From the NCBI RefSeq assembly GCF_963675165.1, contig NC_087377.1, positions 16,720,518-16,784,517 on the forward strand: a DNA stretch of 64,000 nucleotides. The letters are read 5' to 3'. Below, in pieces: positions 12,301-22,099 of the stretch (the first letter of the stretch is position 1; the number at the start of each line of letters is the position of its first letter). The translations under genes were made by a program, and so were the position numbers. The notes below the pieces were generated by a model. The model ran no database searches. It was not told the origin of the DNA and worked only from the letters and a program-made list of their open reading frames with translations. Source of the DNA: Halichondria panicea. Its lineage: Eukaryota > Porifera > Demospongiae > Suberitida > Halichondriidae.

Positions 12301-12612
12301 TATGAACAGCGTGTAAGAGAAGTCGAACATGGATCGTTTACGCCTTTGGTTTTCTCTGCTGCTGGAGGTATGGGTCCGGCTGCAGATATTGTCTACAAGA
12401 AACTAGCTTCAATGCTGGCAGAGAAACAGGACAAAACATACAGCACAACTCTGAATTGGATGAGATGTAGGCTAAATTTCTCCCTCATAAGATCAGAGAT
12501 TATGTGCATCAGAGGCTCTAGGAAGTCATTCACCACCACCACACCATGGAAGGCCTTAGACACTGGCACTATTGACCTAGCAACTCAAGAAGGCCGGGTG
12601 CTATCGGTCTGA
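9355..12612 (+). pseudogene. Retroelement ORF: Cys-rich motif, reverse transcriptase, C-terminal endonuclease
   Basis: The frame runs from ATG 9355 to the stop at 12612 (1086 codons) with a single in-frame TGA at 9373-9375; otherwise it is open. The N-terminus is Cys-rich (RCGNCACVKAKKSCLNC), resembling CXC motifs, followed by a Thr/Pro/Asp linker holding an exact 17-residue-scale repeat. The RT core has AGPSGLDAASW, VRPIGIGEV, LMVDATNAFNSL, EGTTQGDPLAMAMY and the catalytic FADDAS (YxDD equivalent). The C-terminus has CVCGLHFTVEHALSC and RLDVVAQ...FFDVRVFNP, the zinc-knuckle plus PD-(D/E)XK layout of R2-like restriction-type endonucleases. Similar proteins are, from memory, multicopy in cnidarians and sponges. 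It is a single-ORF non-LTR element; target-primed reverse transcription is the family mechanism. The TGA probably inactivates this copy. Confidence 0.85.
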
Positions 12613-12743
12613 AACATGTGTTTTCACCCAGGAACTTTATAAAAATTAATTATGTCACATGTTTTTGTTGTTTTTTCTTGGTTTGTTTTTTTGTTTTGTC
12701 TTTTGTCTTTTATCTTCTCACTTGCAATAAGTATTATAATTAG

Positions 12744-12767
12744 AAAAAAAAAAAAAAAAAAAAAAAA
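12744..12767 (+). other. Poly-A tract at the 3' end of the retroelement
   Basis: A run of 24 A residues begins 132 bases after the stop codon of the reverse transcriptase ORF, and pogo-like right-end sequence follows directly. It is the expected 3' tail of a retrotransposed copy and marks the junction with the host DNA transposon. Confidence 0.7.
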
Positions 12768-13087
12768 GTCTCCATGGTAACAGCTGCAACGCGCATGCGC
12801 GTTTGAGAGACACGCCCATTTTCTGATCTGATAACAAGAAAACTGCCAAGCGGGATAATCGAGGTTCTACTGTACTTCAAAACGTGATTTGCTGATTCAA
12901 ATATCCATACAGAAAAGGGGGCGTATATCTCGGTACATGTATTGTTTTTCTACTTGCTGTGATCTGAATAAAGTCTCTGGATTTAATCAGTGAGTAGTGC
13001 AGACAGCACTGATTTAGTGATTACAATGTACATGATTTAGATGCAGTTTTTGGCTCTATACATTCATACTTATCTTTTACAGAGAAG

Positions 13088-15874
13088 ATGTCTGACTATC
13101 TCACAATAGCAGATCTAAAGAGATTGTACCTCGTCACGTTTGATGCTCGAATTAAGTGGCGAAACATCTTGCTTATTCTTGACATACCCTCTGATACCAT
13201 CGACAGCATTGGGAGAGATTGGAGCAACAATCCCGATGACTGCTATCGTGAGGGTTTGAAAGAATGGCTGAAAGGTGGGGAGAGAAGCTGGGAAGATGTT
13301 GTCAAAGCTTTGTCAAGTCCTATCGTGGGTGAAGTTCACATAGCCAAGACCATCGAGAAAGATCATCCTAGTGCAAGCAATCCTAAATTACAGGGTAAGT
13401 ACCAATGGCACATTATTACATGATTAGACATTTCAACCCTCATGCACACAATATTCTACAGTTGACCAAAACCGCCAGAAGATCAACGATGATTTGACTG
13501 TTTTCCTAGACGAACCTCTCGGTAAAGGTGCATTTGGAGCAGTCTTCAAAGGCAGTTACAGGGGCGAGATATGTGCAGTCAAAGTGCTGCTTCACGATGC
13601 TATGGAGATGCAGGCAAGTATTCCAGTCGGCAAAAACGAAGAAGCTAGCGATGCAATTGATCGTGAAAGTGATTTTCTCAAGTCATTCCAGCACCCAAAC
13701 GTTGTTCAGTTTTTGTCGACTGCCAAGCACCCCAAATCAGGAAGTACAATCCTCGTTGTTGAGCTGATGGATTGCAATCTGAGATCCTATTTTTCTAGCC
13801 TTGATGAAGAGTCCCTCACTAGCGAATGTGAAATTAGCCTTTCCAAAGACATAGCTTGTGGTATGGCCTACATTCACAGCAAGCAGATTATCCATCGTGA
13901 CCTCTGTGGTGATAACGTCTTACTGAAGCTTGCACGACCAGTGCCTGTCGCAAAGATATCCGACTTTGGCATGTCACGGCTATACGATCCCTCAGAGCTT
14001 AGCCACACCCTCACAGCCATTGGTCACCGTATGGGGTATCTACCTCCTGAGGCTATTCGATTGGACAAGGATAATTACGATAATAGCTTGGATGTGTTCT
14101 CTCTTGGGGCGATTATGATGCAGATTGTTTGCAAGCTGAAGACGATCAAATCTGTGGAAGATCGATCATTCCATGTTGCCCAGATCCCTCACACACACAG
14201 GTTGAGGAAGCTTATCGACAGTTGTTTGCAAGAAAACATGAGGAGGAGACCATCTGCCAGGGACATCTGTGAGTCAGTGTGTTTTACGTTTTCCTAACCC
14301 TAACGAAAAAATCATAATGTTGGTATCGATTTTCTTTTACTTTAGATGCTGACCTGACAAGAGGCTCAGACCCAGTGGAGGCAACAAAGAGGGAGGCAAA
14401 GGACCCTCAACTAGTCAAGAAGGTGCGTACATGTAGTGTGATAATGAGATTCCCACAGCAACAATAGTATTGTACCTTAACATGCATGGATGCTGTCTCA
14501 TGTGTTAAGCCGTAACTACACATCCGTTTGAGTGTGCCTATAATTATGTACTTCCTTTAGCAGAAATTGTTGCTTGTTTTCGTTCTGTTGTAGAATTTCC
14601 ACTAATGATATTCACGTCTGTGTTTTAATTCAAAGATTTCCACCAACGTTCCTCTGTACAGGCACACAGTGAACAGATTAGGCACAAAGATCCTGAGCTG
14701 GTCAGGAGAGGCGTCATCATTCAACAGCAGAGACAGGTGAGACAAAATGCACCATTATATTATTGCAGAGCTTAAGTAGAAGCTTTGATCTCTTATAATC
14801 GTACTGTACATTCTATTAGACTGGTGGGCTTGGCCTCTTAAGCTAATGAGAGAAAGTGATTTAGTGTGCATGCAATTAATGCTACAAGTAACACTTGCTT
14901 GTTAGTAGACACTATCCTAATTACACTCATTCATTATTCAGGGTCCCCCTCCCAGAGAGTTGAGACCTCCACTCACTCTGGAATGGAGAAAAGGAAAAGA
15001 CATGCCAATCAAGATGGGCTACTCGGTACAGAGTGTTGTTATCGGTGACACGGTGTATGTTGGTGGAGGTGATGCAGGCGATGATCGTAATAGCTGTACA
15101 GTGATGAAGCTCGAGCAAGATCAATGGACCGAACTACCAGAGTACATTGCCTACTGGTTCGCTATGACATCACTCGCTAATCGACTAGTGCTGGTGGGAG
15201 GAGGAATTGATCCAAAAAACAAGAAACGCACCGATGAGCTTGCAGTGTTTGAGTCAGGGGAATGGATTCACCCGTACCCACTTATGAACATTGCTCGTTC
15301 TTCCTCAACAGCTGTCTCCTTCAACAACCACATCATTGTAGCTGGTGGGCGTGATGATGAAGGACATGCCCTCTCCTCTGTGGAGGTGTTGGATGTGGCA
15401 TCAAGAAGATGGTGCATTGCTCAGTCACTACCTAACCCACGATCAGAACTGAAATCAACTCTCATAGGAAACACCCTCTACCTAATGGGAGGGTACGATC
15501 ACAATGGGAGTGCAACCACAACAGTGCATCACGTCGACCTCGATGAACTAATTGCAAAAGCCCCTTCCCACCAGGACACATCCACTCTCTGGCAGACCTT
15601 ACAGGAAGTACCACTCGTGTGGTCAGCTCCTCTCAGTATTGGGAAGTCACTATTAGCCGTTGGTGGAGCGGACGACAGAGCCAACCTAAGTTCATTGATC
15701 CACCTCTACCAGCCTGACACCAGGAGGTGGGTGAAAGTGGGAGACCTGCCTACTGCACGATATTGCTGCACATGCTCAGTACTTCCTAGTGGAGAGGTCA
15801 TTGTAGCCGGAGGACAGACAAATTCACATACTAATGTTATTACTCAAACCGTGGATTTCTTCTCTATAAAATAA
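13088..15874 (+). CDS. Death domain - TKL-type kinase - coiled coil - kelch protein, 5 exons, about 732 aa
   Basis: Exons 13088-13394, 13462-14268, 14346-14422, 14662-14736 and 14942-15874 join in phase. Residues 1-95 are a Death-type fold (WRNILLILDIP...GLKEWLKGGERSWEDVVKAL). Exon 2 is a complete kinase: Gly loop GKGAFG (123-128), CAVKV lysine 143, HRDLCGDN, DFGMS, a PPE in place of APE, and LDVFSLG. All catalytic residues are present. Exons 3-4 give a linker and coiled coil. Exon 5 is a six-repeat kelch propeller. An acceptor (TTTTACAG) lies 6 bases before the ATG, suggesting a 5' UTR intron. The domain order recalls RIPK/IRAK-like adaptor kinases fused to a kelch recognition module. The function in immune or stress signalling is inferred. 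Its paralogue is at 44986. Confidence 0.85.
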
Positions 15875-16009
15875 TGATTAGTTAGTGTTTCTCTTTGTAG
15901 TGTTAATGATCTTGATATTTTTTATCTGTGAGAAAGCTTTTCTATTTGTTAAGTTGCAACAGAATTTCATCGTAGTTAATATGAAGTGGCATGTAGACAT
16001 GCAGACAAA

Positions 16010-16330
16010 ACGGTTTACAAACTGTTGATTTCTTCTCTATAAGTGCTAATTAGTTAATTATTTTGTTAATTGCTTCTCTTTATAATTGTGCGATGAGTTT
16101 ATAACGATATTGATATTCTTTTATCATGTTGAGAAATTAAGTTGCAACAGAATTTTATCGCATATATTATTATGATGACATGAAGTGGTACATACATAAT
16201 TACATTGGCAGAAAATAGTACAAAAACAGACAAAATAATATTTAACAGTCTTATAACAAGTTCAGGTTCATAACAAGTTCAGGTCCTTAGTTGAGGTCTT
16301 GTAAGAAGTGTACAATAGTATGTATGATCT
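16010..16330 (+). pseudogene. Orphan 3' end of another kelch gene
   Basis: About 140 bases after the stop of the preceding gene, a segment encodes TVDFFSISAN and a stop. It is followed by a 3' flank that matches the ends of the kelch genes at 3580 and 47830 (AACGATATTGATATT, GACATGAAGTGGTAC, ATAACAAGTTCAGG) better than the preceding gene's own end. It is a leftover of an unequal exchange or of a deleted neighbour. The rest of the terminal-exon fragment seen at 3767 is missing here. Confidence 0.7.
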
Positions 16331-16438
16331 GGCTAAGCAAGTAACGTGAGTAATAAAATAAAACTAGACTATAGGCTGAAACTTTTGAGAAAAGAGTTTT
16401 AGTAGAATCATAGACACGTACTTTATTGCACTATATAA

Positions 16439-16713
16439 GGCCACTCCAAGTGACACTCTGGTTTCTGGTCCTGAAGTTTTTCTAATTGCATGCGGGCGGG
16501 CGGCTTTTCTCATTATGTCATTATCAATTTCACCTTATGAATTCATTATTTTTGCAAATGAATATCATTATCACACTATTTTGTACCACATGGACCATTA
16601 TGCGCATGCGTAGTAGAAATAATGGGATAGAAATCCAATAATGAGATAGAAATCCAAGAATAAAATCTTATGCGGGCGGTGGACCAGAAACCAGAGTATC
16701 ACTTGGAGTGGCC
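16439..16713. mobile_element. Harbinger-like MITE, TAA target duplication
   Basis: Inverted ends GGCCACTCCAAGTGA and its complement (with CTCTGGTTTCTGGTCC continuing the arm) are flanked by TAA at 16436-16438 and 16714-16716. A 3-bp TWA duplication and GG-starting ends fit PIF/Harbinger MITEs. The 275-bp interior is non-coding, with repeated GCGGGCGG and AATGGGATAGAAATCCAA. Confidence 0.75.
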
Positions 16714-17489
16714 TAATTATACTTCCAGTGAAACAGTAAAACAGTAGCTGTACTCTATAATTTTTAGATCCCACTTGAGTGTATTTAGCAGGGAACTATG
16801 AGCTATAGTACCGGTACTACAGATTGCTCTGGGCTACAAACTACAATATTGTACATTGTATTGTGATTTACAAGAAGATACACATGTAATAACATAAAAA
16901 TTATTGTAGCTAGCTAGATGCTTTGTCTAGTAATATAATAACAGAACTAGAATGAAAGAGAGAAGCTCTAGTTTCTTTTTTTGGCTTTGTTCGAAAGCAG
17001 TAGGAGACGCTCGTTTTTTGGGCATTGTGCTGTGCTTTTTTGCTGCAAGGCTGCATGGGGGAGGAGCTGGATGTATGGAAGTGCTGGGATTCCAGCTTTG
17101 GCTTCTTCCTAAAGTTCCTTTCGCTTTGTTTAAGAGTAGTATAGGAGCCGCTTGTTTGCTGCAAATTATAGCTTATAGGTGTCTTCCTTTCGCTTTGTGA
17201 GAGCCGCTCGTTTCTTGGGAAGTGTGCTGGGCTTGTTTGCAGCTGGATGTTTCCTTTTTGTGGGTGGAGCTATATATAGGACTATAATTTTGTCCATCAA
17301 ACTGAGATGGAGGAACAGGGTTGACTTGAATAGAGACCACAGATTTAGTAGAGACACAGAGATGCCAACTCTTCAGATATTAGTTTTCAAAAAAATAATG
17401 ATGCAGTTGCTAGGAAGGCTGTTTATATAGGTTGACTGTTGCTAAGCTAGTGCATTTCTAGTAGCCAATAGGTTTTGGGATCTAAATCA
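16714..17489. other. Spacer with degenerate internal repeats
   Basis: Around 16960-17260 three diverged copies of a segment with CTTTCGCTTTGT, GAGCCGCTCGTTT and TGCTG occur. Open frames across them on both strands are short and unrelated to each other. No gene is supportable. Confidence 0.5.
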
Positions 17490-17593
17490 GTTAGAACATG
17501 TGCATTCGGTATCTATGGTTATAGTGTCCCTCACCCTCGGGCTAAAGTTTTGGGACACTATAACACATAGATACCTCATGCCCATGTTCTAAC
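17490..17593. repeat. Imperfect hairpin
   Basis: GTTAGAACATG...GGTATCTATG...TATAGTGTCCC pairs with GGGACACTATA...CATAGATACC...CATGTTCTAAC around a 21-base loop near 17545. A compact fold-back element or stem-loop; no flanking duplication is obvious. Confidence 0.75.
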
Positions 17594-18303
17594 TATAACA
17601 TAAAACCCCTATAGAGTGACAAGATTAAGTAGGCAAAAGGGACACCACACACAACACATGTACTGGTACGGAATATGTAGTCTCGCGAGCAGACGTGGGA
17701 GGGAGGGAACGTCTGGTAACTATTGCAGCAATTCCGTGGACCACTGCCAGAATGTTGGCAGTGCCAATCAGATTTGTACACGTCATAGTGGGCGGGTAAC
17801 ACCCCGTATATTTTCCTATTATAGCATAAAATGAACGTGAAAAGAAGGATTATTACTCTAGCAAAGGCTAATTTTAGTGTTGAACTATACCTGGTTGCGA
17901 GGGAACTTGGTTACAAGGAGCTCAGACCAAGCAAGAGCTAGCTAGCTGCATATGAAAATATTTGTCTACATGTGAATTTGTTAACAACTTGTGTCGCAGT
18001 ATCGGGTATAATTCTACGAGTATATCGTTATGCAGAATTACTTGCTAATAATATTATATGCAAACCAATAGCATAATGATATTGGTTGGGGTTCAAGAGC
18101 ATTGTTCATCTGAATGGGCATCCCCGCCTAGGGGATTAACCCCTCAGCCTTTCGGGGGTTATATTTTAGCCAGATCTTATTTTCTTTAAAATGGTATTTT
18201 ACCACAGTAACCTATTACTCAATCTGGTGCCCATGCACATGATATGCTCTTGTCACAGTGCCGGACAGGGTGCAAACTGACCGACACTGGAGATACAAAA
18301 AGA

Positions 18304-18417
18304 ACTAAAAGAACTAAGCATAATTATAAGTACAAGGGGTGGGAATGAGGAGGGGAATGAACTAAAAGAACTAAGCATAATTATAAGTACAAGGGGTGGG
18401 AATGAGGAGGGGAATGA
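18304..18417. repeat. Two 57-bp tandem copies
   Basis: Two essentially identical direct copies beginning ACTAAAAGAACTAAGCATAA abut at 18360/18361. Non-coding; lies inside the larger inverted-repeat element. Confidence 0.9.
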
Positions 18418-18554
18418 ATGATGGACGTCTGATATGCTCACAAAGTGACTGCTAATAGTTCTGAGACTGCCACGAGGCTTCAACTTTAGTGCACATGCGT
18501 TGAGATGAGTGACGTCATTGCGGCCTCCATTTAATATGCTATTAAATTCCACGT

Positions 18555-18937
18555 TACCGTATATGCTCGATCAGAGGCCGCTCTTGTATAAAGGCCGCAC
18601 TCAAATAGTAGCCTCCCTTGCTAGCAAAATGAAACATTTAGTAGCCGCTCTCAAATAGTAGCCTCAGTGAACTAGCATTTCTGCACGTGGGCCAAAAAAT
18701 TATTACTAGCTAGCTACATGTACGTAGCTACAAGTAGCAGCTTGTTAGTGCTTCACAAAGACTTTCTCATGGCAGAGTTCAAGTTTATGCAGGTGAAAAC
18801 AACTTTAGATGACAAACTAAATTATCTGGAGCTAATAAACGCCGCTCTTGAACAGTGGCCTCTCTTGAATTGTAGCCTCCTCTTCCAGCAAAATGAAACA
18901 TTTAGTAGCCGCGGCTCCTGATCAAGCATATACGGTA
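18555..18937. mobile_element. MITE with TACCGTATATGC ends
   Basis: The left end TACCGTATATGCTCGATCAG and the complementary right end (CTGATCAAGCATATACGGTA) enclose direct duplications of GTAGCC and AAAATGAAACATTTAGTAGCC. The palindromic TA at each end makes a TA target duplication likely. No coding content. Confidence 0.75.
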
Positions 18938-19099
18938 ATTAACAAATATCTTGCACGTGACTACATTCCTCAGTGCTATGGAATTGCTGCAATAGTTACC
19001 AGACGTTCCCTCTAGGAGTCTGCTCGCAAGACTACGGAATATGTACGTACTTACATTATGAATACTAGAATGATCGTAAGAGTCAGTTAAAAGTGATAC

Positions 19100-19179
19100 C
19101 TTTTGTGGAGAGTGAGAGCTGCTGAGCTTTGGCACTCTCCAGGAACTTATTAAAGTCCTCCTCGTCCTGAGTCAGTGTT
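19100..19179 (-). pseudogene. Isolated exon of an unidentified gene
   Basis: On the minus strand, the acceptor CTGGCTACAG precedes an 80-base open stretch (TLTQDEEDFNKFLESAKAQQ, then LSLSTK), followed by the donor GTATCA. Composition and splice sites look like a true coiled-coil-forming exon. The intron upstream of it (19180-19510) is repeated at 48690-49045, where the exon itself is replaced by unrelated sequence. Orphan exon; family not recognised. Confidence 0.45.
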
Positions 19180-19510
19180 CTGTAGCCAGGATAAACAACA
19201 CATGGACACATTCAAACTGGTAGTGTGATGAAGGGTCTGGTACACGTACTGTACAATGTCATGTACAAATATTGTGAGCTAGTGTTCTCAATTGACACAC
19301 GTTTCCCTGTACACACCTAAACTGCATACATTGAAGCATACCTTGTATACAAGTGCATGTACATACAGACTAGTGAGCATACTAGGTTCCCATTCTTTGT
19401 ACTGTACATTCAATAGTACACAGTGGACTCATTGCACTGCATAACTACACATTATACACACGTACCTTGTTCTTGATGAAGGTTCTTCTCAATGCCAGCT
19501 ATAATGGTTA
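19180..19510. repeat. Dispersed non-coding repeat (copy 1)
   Basis: Starting CCAGGATAAACAACACATGG and running through GTACACGTACTGTACAATGT to ACGTACCTTGTTCTTGATGA, this segment is about 95 percent alike by eye to 48690-49020. It includes a common GCGCATGCGCAAGCAGTC element just downstream in both. It probably represents a duplicated intron. Confidence 0.85.
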
Positions 19511-19739
19511 GCGCATGCGCAAGCAGTCGATTACCATAGATATGGCACGATTGTTAAATTACAAGCTTTTGACTACCATTGGTAGCCAGTAATGTTGTAG
19601 TCAACAAAGACAGCCGATTTTCAGTGAATGAGGAAAGAACTGAGTAGACTCTAGTTGTGGTCACATGTAAAAAAAAGTATATATCTAGGATGGGCAGTCA
19701 CGTATATATCTATATGCTGAGTGTCTATGTATTGTATAT

Positions 19740-20235
19740 AGCCAACTGAGTAGTTTGAGCATTTAAGACTTAGTTGGGTAGTAGCCAGGTAGTTCAGTTG
19801 GTATAGTCGAGTAGCTATATAGTTGGGTAGTGGAGTAGCTATAGGTAGTTGGGTAGTCAAGTAGTCGAGTAGTTAGGTATAGTGAAGTAGTGCAGTAGCT
19901 AGGTAGTTGCATGGGTAGTAAAGTAGTTGGGTAGTCAAGTAGTTGGGTAGTCAAGTAGTCGGGTTAGTCAAGTAGTTGGGTAGTTGGGTAGTCAAGTAGT
20001 TGGGTAGTGAAGTAGTCAAGTAGTTGGGTAGTGAAGTAGTCGGATAGTTGGGTAGTGAAGTAGTTGGGTATATATAGTGAAGTAGTGAAGTAGTTGGGTA
20101 GTGCAGTAGCTAGGTAGTTGGGTAGTGAAGTAGTTGGATAGTGCAGTAGCTAGGTAGTTGGGTAGTGAAGTAGTTGGGTAGTGAAGTAGTGAAGTAGTGA
20201 GTGAGGTAGTGAAGTAGTCGAGTAGTGAAGTAATT
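19740..20235. repeat. GTAGTTGGGTAGTGAA-type minisatellite
   Basis: Dozens of variants of GTAGTTGGGTAGT, GTCAAGTAGT and GTGAAGTAGT fill this region. It ends abruptly at the start of the PHD-gene fragment at 20241, as if it had replaced the upstream exons. Not a telomere repeat: the TAGTTGGG phase is irregular. Confidence 0.9.
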
Positions 20236-20240
20236 GTACG

Positions 20241-21236
20241 GGAGCTCTGTGCTGCATTTAGTGACAAACAGATCTCAATCACTGTGCAAGACTTTCAGAA
20301 GAGAATTGCCAACTTCCCTTTGAACACTGTCAATCCCCAATGGTTCCTAAACAAAACAACTGACAGGACCACGATGCCATCTAGCTAGCATCCATGCATG
20401 CTAAGCAAAAGAAGTGCTCGCAGATCTACCAGTCCACCTTTGACGAGTCTTTTCTCGAAAAGTTGGAAGCAGGTATATGTAATTATAATAATTATAACAT
20501 TCATCAATATTCATGCTAAAATTATAATTTATCAGGGCATACCTTTAATAGATAGTATATGCAGCATGCACATAATTATAATCATACAATTTTGTGTCCT
20601 TTTTATAGCTATACATGGAGAAGAGGTGTGTTCAGCTATAGAGGAAGTTGACAAGGACTCCAGTGGCCTTTGGGGCGGGGAGAGTCAGACTCCTCCAAAG
20701 GAAACCAGTGTGGAAAGAGAGACCCCTCCATCATCAGACACTCCTCATGTTGTAGAGACCCCTCCATCAAACAGCAGTACAACTCCTCCTTTGGTAGAGA
20801 CCCCTCCATCATCAGACACTCCTCACGTGGTAGAGATCCCTCCATCAAACAGCAGTACAACTCCTCCTGTGGTAGCTGTAGAGACCCCTCCATCAGACAG
20901 TGGTACGAACAGAGATCCAGCGAGCAGTGGTGAAGCCGTGACAAAACAACTAAAGCGTGCTCTTACACTTTGCACTGAAGACAATACTCCTGTGTTGAAG
21001 CGCAGCAAACGGATGAAGGGGAGACACAGTACCACCCCTGTGGTGAAACGCAGACGCATGAACAAAAAGATCAACAAAAAGATCGACACAAACATTTGTC
21101 AGCAGTGCCAGCAGGCAGGAGACGAGGAGAATTGGGTGGGATGTGATTACTGTCCACGTTGGTTCCACATTAATTGCGTGAGGATTGACCAACATGCATG
21201 ACATCCGTGAACAGTGGAAATGCTCAATATGTTAAA
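20241..21236 (+). pseudogene. 3' fragment of an NTPase-PHD gene (third copy, inverted)
   Basis: The first exon portion (20241-20472) reads ELCAAFSDKQISITVQDFQ, then after a small frame disturbance QKKCSQIYQSTFDESFLEKL, with a donor at 20473. Exon 2 from 20609 is in phase and encodes a linker with repeated ETPPSSDTPHVVE/PPSNSSTTPP units, a basic segment, and a PHD finger (CQQCQQAGDEENWVGCDYC, then PRWFHINC). The last Cys pair (WKCSIC) is recovered only after a one-base shift near 21195. It matches the 3' half of the minus-strand genes ending at 24463 and 33098, including the junction before the linker. The NTPase domain is missing, replaced by the minisatellite upstream. Confidence 0.75.
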
Positions 21237-21854
21237 CAGATTGTTCTAAGTTTCTGAGCTATCACTTACGTTTTGTGTTCACCTAGTAGATATATATCTA
21301 GATCTATACTCATTTATTTACTCATTTATTTACTCAATAACAGCTCAATGTTCACTTTGTAGTAAATGTCATGGTGTTTAGTTATTATGCTTCGGTGCGC
21401 ATGCGCAAGTGAGGTATACGGTAGTGTGTCTGTGTGTCTGTGTGTGTGTAGACTGTTTCAGCTACTCAAGGATCAATGAAGTGCAAGTAAGAGTTTCTAT
21501 AGGCTGCTAGTCATGTTTTCTTGGCTTGGTATTTGTGGATTTGCAAAATAAAGCTTCGTTCTCGAGTTATGCCTAGTTTTGCTTACCATTGCTGCCTTTT
21601 CAGAAGAGTCCGTAGCAAAACTTGTTCACCGAGTGTTGCTACTCTACTTAGTGATATAATGCATGATTTGAGAGCACATGAATTGTGTGTGTTCTGTGGT
21701 AAGGGATGACGTAAGTAAAATAACTTATACCCTGAGCTGAGCTGTGGCCGGGCCATGCCTTGCCTCGAGACCAGGCCTGTTGATCTTTACGTATATACCT
21801 CCATAGATAGTATCTATGATACCTCTCAGCTTTTGGAGTGATAGTTATTGCGCG
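21237..21854. other. Spacer without recognisable genes
   Basis: Contains ACTCATTTATTT duplications, a GTGTGTCTGTGTGTC microsatellite near 21430 and one 62-codon ORF without splice context or relatives. I see no supported feature. Confidence 0.5.
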
Positions 21855-21931
21855 TGTACAGTGTAATCTCGCGGACCCTTGGAGACCCTGGTATATTATA
21901 ACCTCTGGCTTGCGAGACTATGTACAGTGTA
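21855..21931. mobile_element. 55-bp mini-insertion flanked by 11-bp direct repeats
   Basis: TGTACAGTGTA occurs at 21855-21865 and 21921-21931. The 55 bases between begin ATCTCGCGGACC and end GGCTTGCGAGACTA, an imperfect inverted repeat that resembles the GTCTCGCGAGC end of the 17680 element. Probably a minimal member of the same family. Confidence 0.55.
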
Positions 21932-22099
21932 TGTTATAATTTTGGCGGGTAATTATTTTTCAAGGGTAGACTCTATAATGAACAGGCACTTTTTGCGGTT
22001 GATATTTTCGCGGGTTGGTGCAATTTATGAAATGCACATTGACAAAACATAATTATTAGCACTCGAAGATTATACCCGCCATATATACATGTACCATAT

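Larger units (their letters stand above)
8676..12872. mobile_element. pogo/Tigger-like terminal inverted repeat element, TA target
   Basis: The left end CAGTAGAACCTCGATTATCC (8676) and the right end (complement, ending 12872) form a 20-bp perfect inverted repeat flanked by TA on both sides (8674-8675, 12873-12874). The sequence matches the general pattern of Tc1/mariner-superfamily pogo/Tigger ends. A subterminal copy of GGATAATCGAA lies at 8740-8750. Inside, no DDE transposase is evident. Instead there is a degenerate ACTGAGAGAGATT repeat (8890-9150), an AT-only tract and a retroelement ORF with a poly-A tail. A retrotransposon inserted into a DNA transposon is the simplest reading. Confidence 0.7.
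17680..19032. mobile_element. Inverted-repeat element with 13-bp flanking duplication
   Basis: The left arm starts GTCTCGCGAGCAGAC and includes GGGAACGTCTGGTAACTATT. The right arm is its complement, ending CTGCTCGCAAGAC at 19032. TACGGAATATGTA is repeated exactly on both sides (17667-17679 and 19033-19045). Long duplications (8-11 bp) are typical of Mutator-like elements; 13 bp is longer than usual. The interior is non-coding and itself contains a 57-bp tandem duplication and another inverted-repeat element. The related segment near 4050-4070 lacks the insertion. Confidence 0.7.

Noticed and set aside
10347-12330. Minus-strand ORFs within the retroelement
   Set aside because: They are antisense shadows of the long reverse transcriptase frame with no motifs of their own.
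19740-20235. TAGTTGGG repeats as a telomere or internal telomeric block
   Set aside because: The unit is irregular (GTAGTTGGGTAGTGAA and variants) and differs from TTAGGG; it is an ordinary minisatellite.
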